The notes under the pieces are model-generated. The model did no database searches, was not told the DNA's origin, and saw only the letters and a list, made by a program, of their open reading frames with translations. Shown one piece after another: positions 20,466 to 28,013 of a DNA stretch of 64,000 bases. The DNA lies in assembly GCF_025630775.1 (NCBI RefSeq), contig NZ_JAOSZE010000006.1, positions 1-64,000 of the forward strand, in the 5' to 3' direction. Source of the stretch: Actinoplanes sp. KI2. Its GTDB lineage: Bacteria; Actinomycetota; Actinomycetes; Mycobacteriales; Micromonosporaceae. Position numbers and translations under genes: made by a program. Within the stretch, counting starts at the first letter, position 1. Each line of letters begins with the position of its first letter.

Positions 20466-21476
20466 CTAACGAGGCGGTGCGGTGCTCCCGCGCGGCGTGA
20501 GGTGGGCGGTGCCGGCCTCCACGTTGCCGACCTGCTTGCCGTCGATCGAGGCCAGCAGCTCCCGGGCCGCGTGCGCGCCGTACTCTGCGATGTCTCGGGT
20601 CAGCGCGGTCAGCGGCGGGTGCACGAGGCTGCACAGCGGCGAGTCGTCCCAGGCCACGATGGACAGATCGCCCGGCACCGCGAGCCCCATCTCCTGCGCC
20701 ACGGCGAGCCCGGCCACCGCCATCACGTCGTTGTCGTAGATGATCGCGGTGGGCCGGTCCGAGTCGATCAGCAGTCGCCGGGTGGCGCGGCTGCCCTCCT
20801 CGCCGGTGTAGTCGGACGGCACGGTGATCGCCTCGAGCCCGAGCGACGAGCAGATGTCGTTGAACGCCCGGGTGCGCGTCTGGGTGTGCAGCAGGCCGGG
20901 CAGGCCGCTGACCCGGGCGATCCGCCGGTGGCCGAGCGCGACCAGGTAGCGCACCGCCTCGGTGATCGCTCCGGCGTCGTCCGACCAGATCTGCGCGATC
21001 GTGCCGGTCTCGCCGGGACCGCCGATGACCACGGCCGGCAGTTGGAGTTGCTGGAGCACCGGGATGCGGATGTCGTTCTCCCGCAGGTCGGTGACGATCA
21101 CGCCGTCGATCCGGCGCTCGCCCCACCACCGCCGGTAGACCTCGACCTCGAGCTCGGGCGTGCCCACCACCTGCAGGGTCAGCGCGTACGACCGGGCGGA
21201 CAGCTCGGCCTCGAAACCGCTGATCAGCCCCATGAACCAGGGCTCGATGCCGAGGATGCGCGCGGGCCGGCACAGGGTGAGGCCGACGGCGCGCGCGCTG
21301 GCGCCGGACAGCGCCCGGGCAGCGCTGTTCGGGTTGAACCCGATCTCCTGCGCGATGGCAACGATGCGCTGCCGGGTCGCCTCGGAGACTCCGGGCTGTC
21401 CATTGAGCGCGTACGAGACGGCGCCCTTGGACACGCCCGCCCGCCGCGCGATGTCGGCGATCGTGGGCCGCTTCAC
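20466..21476 (-). CDS. LacI-family transcriptional repressor
   Basis: A 336-residue regulator with an N-terminal helix-turn-helix and hinge (PTIADIARRAGVSKGAVSYALNG; RALSGASARAVGL) and a periplasmic-binding-protein-like sensor domain (WSDDAGAITEAVRYLVALGHRRIA; DNDVMAVAGLAVAQEMGLAVPGDLSIVAWDDS). GTG 21476 opens the HTH with a purine-rich ribosome site (AGAGGGAGA) just upstream; a longer frame upstream is spurious. It is divergent from the mannoside transport operon, and both share the sequence CTTACCsGGwTCAGT, so it very likely represses the operon and itself, with a mannoside as probable inducer. Confidence 0.93.
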   Translation of the reverse strand: MKRPTIADIARRAGVSKGAVSYALNGQPGVSEATRQRIVAIAQEIGFNPNSAARALSGASARAVGLTLCRPARILGIEPWFMGLISGFEAELSARSYALTLQVVGTPELEVEVYRRWWGERRIDGVIVTDLRENDIRIPVLQQLQLPAVVIGGPGETGTIAQIWSDDAGAITEAVRYLVALGHRRIARVSGLPGLLHTQTRTRAFNDICSSLGLEAITVPSDYTGEEGSRATRRLLIDSDRPTAIIYDNDVMAVAGLAVAQEMGLAVPGDLSIVAWDDSPLCSLVHPPLTALTRDIAEYGAHAARELLASIDGKQVGNVEAGTAHLTPRGSTAPPR

Positions 21477-21504
21477 TCGGTCTCCCTCTAGTTTCCGGCT
21501 GAAG

Positions 21505-21519
21505 CTTACCGGGATCAGT
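21505..21519. promoter_or_regulatory. probable LacI operator in the repressor gene leader
   Basis: CTTACCGGGATCAGT lies 29 bp upstream of the repressor start and matches 21735-21749 at 13 of 15 positions. Confidence 0.6.
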
Positions 21520-21525
21520 TGCGGT

Positions 21526-21535
21526 AGAGCGCTCT
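21526..21535. promoter_or_regulatory. palindrome AGAGCGCTCT in the repressor leader
   Basis: A perfect 10-bp palindrome with a central CG, as in many LacI-family half-site pairs. It lies next to the 21505 site and has no counterpart at the transporter promoter. Confidence 0.35.
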
Positions 21536-21577
21536 CACGGCCCGGCGCGACGAGATGGCCAAGCGTCGCGGCCCAGG

Positions 21578-21591
21578 CTTGAACGGTTAAG
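21578..21591. promoter_or_regulatory. second LacI-like palindrome
   Basis: CTTGAACGGTTAAG pairs at five of seven half-site positions and has the central CG step typical of LacI-family operators. It lies between the divergent promoters. Confidence 0.4.
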
Positions 21592-21697
21592 TGTTGCCAG
21601 ACACAGCCCCATTTGTAAACCCCACTGAGGCAAAAGTCCGGTTCAGCCCGCTTATTCGTCACTGACAACGGCGGGAAATCAAGCTGGTAACACGCTA

Positions 21698-21726
21698 TTG
21701 ACAGTCATCGGGGCGGGGCTTAGCGT
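21698..21726 (+). promoter_or_regulatory. promoter of the mannoside transport operon
   Basis: TTGACA (21698-21703), a 17-bp spacer and TAGCGT (21721-21726): near-consensus for the main vegetative sigma factor. The predicted start at about 21733 is right before the operator at 21735. Confidence 0.8.
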
Positions 21727-21734
21727 CACCACAA

Positions 21735-21749
21735 CTTACCCGGTTCAGT
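21735..21749. promoter_or_regulatory. probable LacI operator at the transport operon start site
   Basis: CTTACCCGGTTCAGT is centred about 9 bp after the predicted transcription start, where a bound repressor would block the operon. It matches the copy at 21505 in front of the repressor gene. Confidence 0.65.
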
Positions 21750-21773
21750 AAATTCTCTCCGCATGGAGGCGCA

Positions 21774-23045
21774 ATGAAACGGCTTGGCAAAGCGACGGCT
21801 GCGGCCGGTGTCGCGGCAGCACTGGCCCTCACCGGCTGTAGTGGGCAGAGCCTCGAGGGCGGTGACAAGGGCGGCAACGGCACGATCACGCTCAAGGTCG
21901 CGTTCTGGGGCGACATGGGCCTGGACAAGCTCAAGGCCGAGTACGAGGCGGCCCACCCGAACGTCAAGATCGTGTTGAACTCCGGCGAGTACAACGCCCA
22001 GCACGAGGACCTGCAGAAGAAGCTGGTGGCCGGCACCGGCGCCCCGGACATCTCGGCCATCGACGAGGGCTTCATCGTCCAGTTCCGCAGCCAGGCGGAC
22101 AAGTTCGTCAACCTCATGGACAAGGGCGGCGCCGACTACCAGTCGAAGTACCTGCCGTGGAAGTGGCAGGCGTCCATGTCGACGGACGGCAAGCAGATCG
22201 GCCTCGGCACCGACGTCGGCGGTCTGGCCATGTGCTACCGCTCCGACCTGTTCAAGGCGGCCGGCCTGCCCACCGACCGGGACGCGGTCAGCAAGCTCTG
22301 GCCGGACTGGGACTCCTTCATCAACGTCGGCAAGCAGTACGTGGCCAAGACCCACAAGAAGTTCGTCGACTCCGGCACCAACATGTTCAACCCGGTGCTC
22401 GCCCAGCAGCCGGTCGGCTTCTACGACACCAGCGAGAAGCTGCAGATGGACGGCGGCCCGAAGGTCGCGTTCGACGTCAGCATGAAGGCGATCGACGCCG
22501 GCCTCTCCGCCAACCTCGCCAGCTTCCAGCCCAACTGGGACCAGGGCTTCAAGAAGGACCAGTTCGCGGTCCTGGCCTGCCCGGCGTGGATGATCGGCCA
22601 CATCCAGGACACGGCGCCCGACCAGAAGGGCAAGTGGGACATCGCCTCGATCCCCGGCGGCGGCGGCAACTGGGGCGGCTCGTGGTGGACGATCCCCGCG
22701 CAGGGCAAGAACATCGACGCCGCGGCCGACTTCGTGAAGTGGATGGTCGCCCCGGAGCAGCAGATCGAGGTCTTCAAGACGGTCGGCAACCTGCCCTCGC
22801 AGCCGGCGCTCTACAAGGACCCGGCCGTGCTCGACTACAAGAAGGAGTTCATGAGCAACGCTCCGACCGGCCAGATCTTCGCGGCCACCGCGGAGAGCCT
22901 GAAGCCGCAGTACCTGGGTAAGAAGGCCGGCCCCACCCGGGTTGCGGTGGAGAACGTGATCACCCAGGTCCAGCAGGGCAAGCTCAAGTCGAGCGAGGCC
23001 TGGGCGGTAGCCGTCAAGGAAGCCGAGAAGGCCGCCAACTCCTGA
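21774..23045 (+). CDS. sugar ABC transporter substrate-binding lipoprotein
   Basis: A 423-residue family-1 extracellular solute-binding protein. The signal MKRLGKATAAAGVAAALALTGC ends in a lipobox (L-T-G-C), so it is anchored outside the membrane. The body starts TITLKVAFWGDMGLDKLKAEYEAAHPNVKI and has the usual ligand-site tryptophans (SWWTIPAQGKNIDAAADFVKWM). Ligand inferred from context: the operon ends with a GH2 beta-mannosidase, so a mannoside or manno-oligosaccharide is likely. ATG 21774 has GGAGG 5 nt upstream. A strong hairpin separates it from the permease genes. No ATPase gene is nearby, so a shared MsiK-type ATPase encoded elsewhere probably energises the system. Confidence 0.93.
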   Translation: MKRLGKATAAAGVAAALALTGCSGQSLEGGDKGGNGTITLKVAFWGDMGLDKLKAEYEAAHPNVKIVLNSGEYNAQHEDLQKKLVAGTGAPDISAIDEGFIVQFRSQADKFVNLMDKGGADYQSKYLPWKWQASMSTDGKQIGLGTDVGGLAMCYRSDLFKAAGLPTDRDAVSKLWPDWDSFINVGKQYVAKTHKKFVDSGTNMFNPVLAQQPVGFYDTSEKLQMDGGPKVAFDVSMKAIDAGLSANLASFQPNWDQGFKKDQFAVLACPAWMIGHIQDTAPDQKGKWDIASIPGGGGNWGGSWWTIPAQGKNIDAAADFVKWMVAPEQQIEVFKTVGNLPSQPALYKDPAVLDYKKEFMSNAPTGQIFAATAESLKPQYLGKKAGPTRVAVENVITQVQQGKLKSSEAWAVAVKEAEKAANS

Positions 23046-23062
23046 TCTGAAGAAGTCCTTGA

Positions 23063-23088
23063 GGCGGGGCGGCGCATGCCGCCCCGCC
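23063..23088 (+). promoter_or_regulatory. intercistronic hairpin after the binding-protein gene
   Basis: GGCGGGGCGGC and GCCGCCCCGCC (11-bp perfect arms, GCAT loop) lie between the binding-protein and permease genes, with no T-run. Such hairpins typically protect the upstream mRNA or cause partial termination, giving more binding protein than permease. Confidence 0.75.
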
Positions 23089-23107
23089 GACTCACTTAGG
23101 AGTGGCT

Positions 23108-24088
23108 GTGTCCCTCACCCAGCTCAGGCCGCCGCCGCAGCACGCGGCGCCGCCGGCCCAGCACAGCAAGTTCAAGATCTGGCTCTACCGCTTCGACACG
23201 AAGACCATCCCGTACATCTTCATCGCGCCGTTCTTCGTCCTGTTCGCGATCTTCGGCCTCTTCCCGATCGTGTACAACGCGGTCGTGTCGCTGCGCACCT
23301 GGCGGCTCGACGAACCGGACAAGGACGGCTGGGCCGGCTTCGCCAATTACACGAAGCTGCTCACCGACTCCGACTTCTGGAACGCGCTCGGCAACACGTT
23401 CGGCATCTTCATTCTGTCGACCGTGCCACAGCTGCTGATCGCGCTGATGATCGCCAACCTGCTCAACCGTAAGCTGCGGGCGCAGACCTGGTGGCGGATC
23501 GGCATCCTGTTGCCGTACCTGACCCCGGTGGTCGCCTCGACGCTGGTGTTCGCGGTGTTCTTCTCCCGCGACAACGGCATGGCGAACTGGTTCCTCTCGC
23601 TTGTTGGCTACGGGCAGGAGCAGCCGCTCGACTGGCGGGCCGAGAAGTGGAGCAGCTGGATCGCCATCGCAACTATGGTCAACTGGAAGTGGATCGGCTA
23701 CAACGCCCTGCTCTACCTCTCCGCGATGCAGGCCATCCCCAAGGACGTGTACGAGGCGGCGGCCGTCGATGGCGCCGGCCCGTGGCGCCAGCTCTGGCGG
23801 ATCACCGTGCCGATGATCCAGCCGGTCGTGGTGTTCACCGTGATCCTGTCGACCATCGGCGGCCTGCAACTGTTCAACGAGCCGATGATGTTCGACGAGA
23901 ACCCCCAGTCCGCGTCCGGCGGTTCGGCGCACCAGTTCCAGACCATCGCCCAGCTGATCTACAAGGTCGGTTGGAAGGACCTCGACCTCGGGTACGCGGC
24001 CGCGATGAGCTGGGCGCTGTTCCTGATCATCCTGATCGTCGCCGGCATCAACGCCAGCCTGACCAAGCGCATCGGAGGGGACCGGTGA
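23108..24088 (+). CDS. sugar ABC transporter permease (MalF type)
   Basis: A 326-residue inner-membrane permease with six predicted transmembrane helices (first at IPYIFIAPFFVLFAIFGLFPIVY) and the cytoplasmic EAA loop (DVYEAAAVDGAGPWRQLWRITVPMIQP) that docks the ATPase. GTG 23108 is preferred because AGGAG (23098-23102) is 5 nt upstream; GTG 23102 overlaps that site. It overlaps the next permease gene (GTGA), indicating coupled translation of the two membrane subunits. Confidence 0.92.
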   Translation: MSLTQLRPPPQHAAPPAQHSKFKIWLYRFDTKTIPYIFIAPFFVLFAIFGLFPIVYNAVVSLRTWRLDEPDKDGWAGFANYTKLLTDSDFWNALGNTFGIFILSTVPQLLIALMIANLLNRKLRAQTWWRIGILLPYLTPVVASTLVFAVFFSRDNGMANWFLSLVGYGQEQPLDWRAEKWSSWIAIATMVNWKWIGYNALLYLSAMQAIPKDVYEAAAVDGAGPWRQLWRITVPMIQPVVVFTVILSTIGGLQLFNEPMMFDENPQSASGGSAHQFQTIAQLIYKVGWKDLDLGYAAAMSWALFLIILIVAGINASLTKRIGGDR

Positions 24089-24939
24089 CCACGCTCGTGA
24101 ACCGGGCGCCGCAGGACACCCGCGGCAACTGGAAGACGTACCTCGGCCTCTCCCTGGTCTTGATCTTCTCGGCCTTCCCGGTCTACTGGATGTTCGTCAT
24201 CGCGACGAGCACCGACGAGGCCGTCTCGCAGATCCCGCCCTCGGTCGTCCCGGGCGGCCGGCTCTTCGAGAACCTGCACGAGGTCTTCACGATGCAGGAG
24301 GTCTACTTCACGGCCTCGCTGATCAACAGCGTGATCGTCTCGAGCGTGATCACCCTGTCCACGCTGTTCTTCTGCTCGCTGGCCGGGTTCGCCTTCGCGA
24401 AGCTGAAGTTCCCGGCCCGCAACGCGCTGATGTTCGTGGTGATCCTGACCCTCACCGTGCCCAACCAGCTCGGCGTGGTCGCCCTGTACATCCTGATGGG
24501 CAAGCTCCAGTGGAACGGCACCCTGCTCGCGGTCATCGCGCCCGGCCTGGTCAGCGCGTTCGGGGTGTTCTACATGCGACAGTTCATCGGGCACGCGGTG
24601 CCGGACGAGCTGGTCGAGTCGGCGCGGATCGACGGCGCGATGACCATGCGGGTCTACTGGAGCATCGTGCTGCCGGCGATCCGCCCGGCGCTCGCCGTCC
24701 TCGGCCTGCTCACGTTCGTGATGGCCTGGAACGACTTCCAATGGCCGCTGATCACGCTGAACGGCACCGACTTTCCCACCTCGATGGTCGCGCTCAGCGA
24801 TCTGGCGAGCGGCAACTACGTGATCTATCGCCGGGTGCTGGCGGGTGCCTTCGCCGCTACCGTTCCCCTGATCGTCCTGCTGCTGATCGGCGGCCGGCAG
24901 ATCGTACGGGGAATTATGGAAGGCGCCGTAAAGAGCTGA
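24085..24939 (+). CDS. sugar ABC transporter permease (MalG type)
   Basis: The 284-residue second permease, with six helices (YLGLSLVLIFSAFPVYWMFV at the start) and the EAA loop (DELVESARIDGAMTMRVYWSIVLPAIRPAL). GTG 24085 overlaps the previous stop by 4 bp. It pairs with the MalF-type protein to form the channel. The beta-mannosidase gene starts about 17 bp after its stop, in the same operon. Confidence 0.93.
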   Translation: MTTLVNRAPQDTRGNWKTYLGLSLVLIFSAFPVYWMFVIATSTDEAVSQIPPSVVPGGRLFENLHEVFTMQEVYFTASLINSVIVSSVITLSTLFFCSLAGFAFAKLKFPARNALMFVVILTLTVPNQLGVVALYILMGKLQWNGTLLAVIAPGLVSAFGVFYMRQFIGHAVPDELVESARIDGAMTMRVYWSIVLPAIRPALAVLGLLTFVMAWNDFQWPLITLNGTDFPTSMVALSDLASGNYVIYRRVLAGAFAATVPLIVLLLIGGRQIVRGIMEGAVKS

Positions 24940-24956
24940 TGGTGATGGGGAGAGTC

Positions 24957-27440
24957 GTGACCTCGTACGAACCGTTGCATGAAGGCTGGACCCTCACCGG
25001 GGGCGACGTGGCCGGCTTGCCGGCCCGCGTCCCCGGCTGCGTGCACACCGACCTGCTCGCGGCCGGTCGCATCGAGGACCCGTACCTCGACGAGAACGAG
25101 ACGAAGCAGTCCTGGATCGGGCGCACGGACTGGGTGTATTCGACCACCTTCACCGCCGGCCGCTTTCTGGACGGCTCGGCCTCGCGTCGAGTTGACCTCG
25201 TCTGCGCAGGCCTCGACACGATCGCCGAGATCGAGCTGAACGGTGAGCAGGTCGGGCAGACCGCCAACATGCACCGCGGCTACCGCTTCGATGTGCGGTC
25301 GCTGCTGCGCGCGGGCGACAACTCCCTGAAGATCAAATTCAACAGCCCCTACGCGTACGCCGAGGAGCAGCAACGCCGGCTGGGGGCGCGGCCGAACGCG
25401 TACGGGGAACCCTTCAACTTCATCCGTAAGCAGGCGTGCAACTTCGGCTGGGACTGGGGACCGACCCTGGTGACGGCCGGCATCTGGCAGCCGATCGGCC
25501 TGCACGGCTGGTCGGTGGCGCGGCTCGCCGAGGTTCGCCCCCAGGTCACGGTCGGTGCCGGCACGGGCCGGGTCGAGGTGCGAGTGCGGCTCGAGCGGGC
25601 GGCCGACGAGCCGGTGACCATCACCGCCTCGATGGCCGGCCGCCGCGCCACCGCCACTGTCGACGGCATCGAGGCGCTGCTGATCCTCACGATCGACGAG
25701 CCGGAACTGTGGTGGCCCCGCGGTTACGGCCGGCCCGCGCTCTACGACCTGGACGTGACCGTGTCCGCGTCGGACGGTTCGACCCTCGACTCGTGGCACC
25801 GGAGGATCGGCTTCCGCACGGTACGCGTCGACACCGCCGGCGACGCGTACACGGTGGTGGTCAACGACGTCCCGGTCTTCGTCCGCGGCGTCAACTGGAT
25901 CCCCGACGATGTCTTCGCCGACCGGATCACCCGCGACCGCCTGGCCCAGCGGTTCCGCCAGGCCGCCGACGCCAACGTCAACTACCTGCGGGTCTGGGGC
26001 GGCGGCCGGTACGAGTCCGAGGACTTCTACGACCTCGCCGACGAGCTGGGCTTCCTGGTCGGGCAGGACTTCGCCTTCGCCTGCGCGGCCTACCCGGAGG
26101 AGGAGCCGTTCGCCGCCGAGATCGAGGCCGAGGCCCGGGAGAACGTGCTGCGGCTCAGCTCGCATCCCAGCCTCGCGGTGTGGACCGGCAACAACGAGAA
26201 CCTGTGGGGCCACGAGGACTGGAATTGGAAGCAGCCGCTCGCCGGCCGCTCGTGGGGCGCCACCTACTACTACGAGCTGCTGCCCCGGATCGTGGCCGAG
26301 CTCGACCCGACCCGCCCGTACTGGCCGGGCAGCCCGTACTCCGGCACGCCGGACCGCCACCCGAACGACCCCGGGTACGGCACCACGCACATCTGGGACG
26401 TGTGGAACACCGACGACTACACCAAGTACGCCGCCTACCGTCCCCGTTTCGTGTCCGAGTTCGGCTTCCAGGGCCCGCCGGCCTACTCGACCCTGAAACG
26501 GGCACTCGCCGACCACCCGCTCGCCCCCGACTCGCCCGGCATGGCGCACCATCAGAAGGCCATCGGCGGTGACCGGAAGCTCGAGCGCGGCCTGGCCAAC
26601 CACCTGCCCGCGCCGGGCGATTTCGACGACTGGCACTACCTGACGCAGCTCAACCAGGCGCGCGCGGTCGCGTTCGGCATCGAGCACTTCCGGTCGCTGC
26701 GCCCGCTCTGCATGGGCACCATCATGTGGCAGCTCAACGACTGCTGGCCGGTCACCTCATGGGCCGCGGTCGACGGCTACGGCCGCAAGAAGCCCCTCTG
26801 GTACGCGATGCGCGACGCCTACGCCGACCGTCTGCTCACCTTGCAGCCCCGCACCGGCGAGCCCCTGACCCCCGGCGGCCCGCCCGAGGTCGTGCGCGGC
26901 GCGGTCTTCTCGCCCGAGGGCGCCCCCGCCCTGGTCGCGGTCAACGACGGCCTCGAGCCGTGGCCGTTGCGGGCCACCGTGACCCGCCGCAACCTGGCCG
27001 GCGACGTTCTTGCCCGGGTGGTCGTCGACGCCACGGTCGCCCCGGCATCCGCGACGACCGTGCCGCTCCCGGCCGAGGTCACCACTCCCGGCGACCCGGC
27101 GGCCGAGCTGATCGTCGCCGACTCCGGCGCCGGCCGCGCCTGGTGGTTCTTCGTCCCGGACAAGGACATCGCCTGGCCGGCCCCCGCCTTCGCCACCGAG
27201 GTGGCGACCGACGGCCCGACCACCAAGGTCACCGTCACGGCCGGCACGATCCTGCGGTCGCTCACGCTCTTCCCCGACCGCCTGGACCCCGTCGCCGAGC
27301 CCGACCAGGCCGGCGTGACCCTGCTCCCCGGCGACACGGTGACTTTCACCGTCCACACGGAACGGTCGCTCGACCCGGAGGCACTCGTCTCCCGCCCGGT
27401 TCTTCGCTGCGTCAACGACATCGGACCGTATAACGGGTGA
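24957..27440 (+). CDS. beta-mannosidase (glycoside hydrolase family 2)
   Basis: An 827-residue retaining glycosidase with the GH2 plan: N-terminal sugar-binding domain (PLHEGWTLTGGDVAGLPARVPG), immunoglobulin-like domain, TIM barrel and C-terminal beta domains. The acid/base is Glu414 in WTGNNENLW and the nucleophile is Glu501 in FVSEFGFQG; NNEN and SEFGFQG are characteristic of beta-mannosidases. No signal peptide is seen, so it should cleave imported oligosaccharides in the cytoplasm. GTG 24957 has GGGGAGA just upstream; ATG 24939 and 24945 are in-frame alternatives. It is the enzyme of the LacI-controlled uptake operon. Confidence 0.93.
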   Translation: MTSYEPLHEGWTLTGGDVAGLPARVPGCVHTDLLAAGRIEDPYLDENETKQSWIGRTDWVYSTTFTAGRFLDGSASRRVDLVCAGLDTIAEIELNGEQVGQTANMHRGYRFDVRSLLRAGDNSLKIKFNSPYAYAEEQQRRLGARPNAYGEPFNFIRKQACNFGWDWGPTLVTAGIWQPIGLHGWSVARLAEVRPQVTVGAGTGRVEVRVRLERAADEPVTITASMAGRRATATVDGIEALLILTIDEPELWWPRGYGRPALYDLDVTVSASDGSTLDSWHRRIGFRTVRVDTAGDAYTVVVNDVPVFVRGVNWIPDDVFADRITRDRLAQRFRQAADANVNYLRVWGGGRYESEDFYDLADELGFLVGQDFAFACAAYPEEEPFAAEIEAEARENVLRLSSHPSLAVWTGNNENLWGHEDWNWKQPLAGRSWGATYYYELLPRIVAELDPTRPYWPGSPYSGTPDRHPNDPGYGTTHIWDVWNTDDYTKYAAYRPRFVSEFGFQGPPAYSTLKRALADHPLAPDSPGMAHHQKAIGGDRKLERGLANHLPAPGDFDDWHYLTQLNQARAVAFGIEHFRSLRPLCMGTIMWQLNDCWPVTSWAAVDGYGRKKPLWYAMRDAYADRLLTLQPRTGEPLTPGGPPEVVRGAVFSPEGAPALVAVNDGLEPWPLRATVTRRNLAGDVLARVVVDATVAPASATTVPLPAEVTTPGDPAAELIVADSGAGRAWWFFVPDKDIAWPAPAFATEVATDGPTTKVTVTAGTILRSLTLFPDRLDPVAEPDQAGVTLLPGDTVTFTVHTERSLDPEALVSRPVLRCVNDIGPYNG

Positions 27441-28009
27441 TTCTTGACATGCCGGTCCTGCGGTCCGATCACAAGCAGGCGGTTTCCCTCAGGGAGGCCC
27501 TGGTGGGGCGCTCGCTGGAGACCGTCGTGTATCGGCAGACCGAACACGGCGGACTGACCGGCGTGCCCGACGGGCTGTGCCACGAGGTGGACCTCGACGT
27601 TGTGCTGCGTCTCTCGACGGGCGGCGTCGGTCTGACCTGGGACCGGGACGACCTGGTCGAGGGGATCTCAGTCAGTGCCGCCGACCAGATGTCGTCGACC
27701 AAGGGAGTGATCAACGTTGACGTCGGTCAGACGCCGCACTGGCGTCCGCTTCTCGGGCAGCCCATCCGGTCGGTGTCGCTCGGCTGGCAGACGAGCGAGG
27801 AGGGCTGCCCCGAAAGCCTCTGGTCGGTGCGGCTCGACGTCGGCACGGGTGGGAGCGTGGTGATCGCGCTGGGCGAGCTCGACGGCGACGCGCGGCCCAG
27901 CTACTTTCCGGACGGGCTGCTGGTCATCTTCGCCGAGTCGATCGCCCGGTCCTATTCGCACCTCGGTACCGACGGAACGGCCTGGGCCGACGACGCGCTC
28001 GCCCGATGA
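27437..28009 (+). CDS. hypothetical protein (190 residues)
   Basis: I do not recognise this family. The protein is soluble, without signal or membrane segment, and mixed alpha/beta; it begins DMPVLRSDHKQAVSLREALVGRSLETVVYRQTE and has a central patch LTWDRDDLVEGISVSAADQMSSTKG. GTG 27437 overlaps the beta-mannosidase stop (GTGA), giving possible coupling; ATG 27449 is an equally good start. TATAAC at about 27429 could be its own -10. It may be a passenger at the end of the operon. It is convergent with the MFS gene, 4 bp between stops. Confidence 0.7.
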   Translation: MILDMPVLRSDHKQAVSLREALVGRSLETVVYRQTEHGGLTGVPDGLCHEVDLDVVLRLSTGGVGLTWDRDDLVEGISVSAADQMSSTKGVINVDVGQTPHWRPLLGQPIRSVSLGWQTSEEGCPESLWSVRLDVGTGGSVVIALGELDGDARPSYFPDGLLVIFAESIARSYSHLGTDGTAWADDALAR

Positions 28010-28013
28010 GTTG

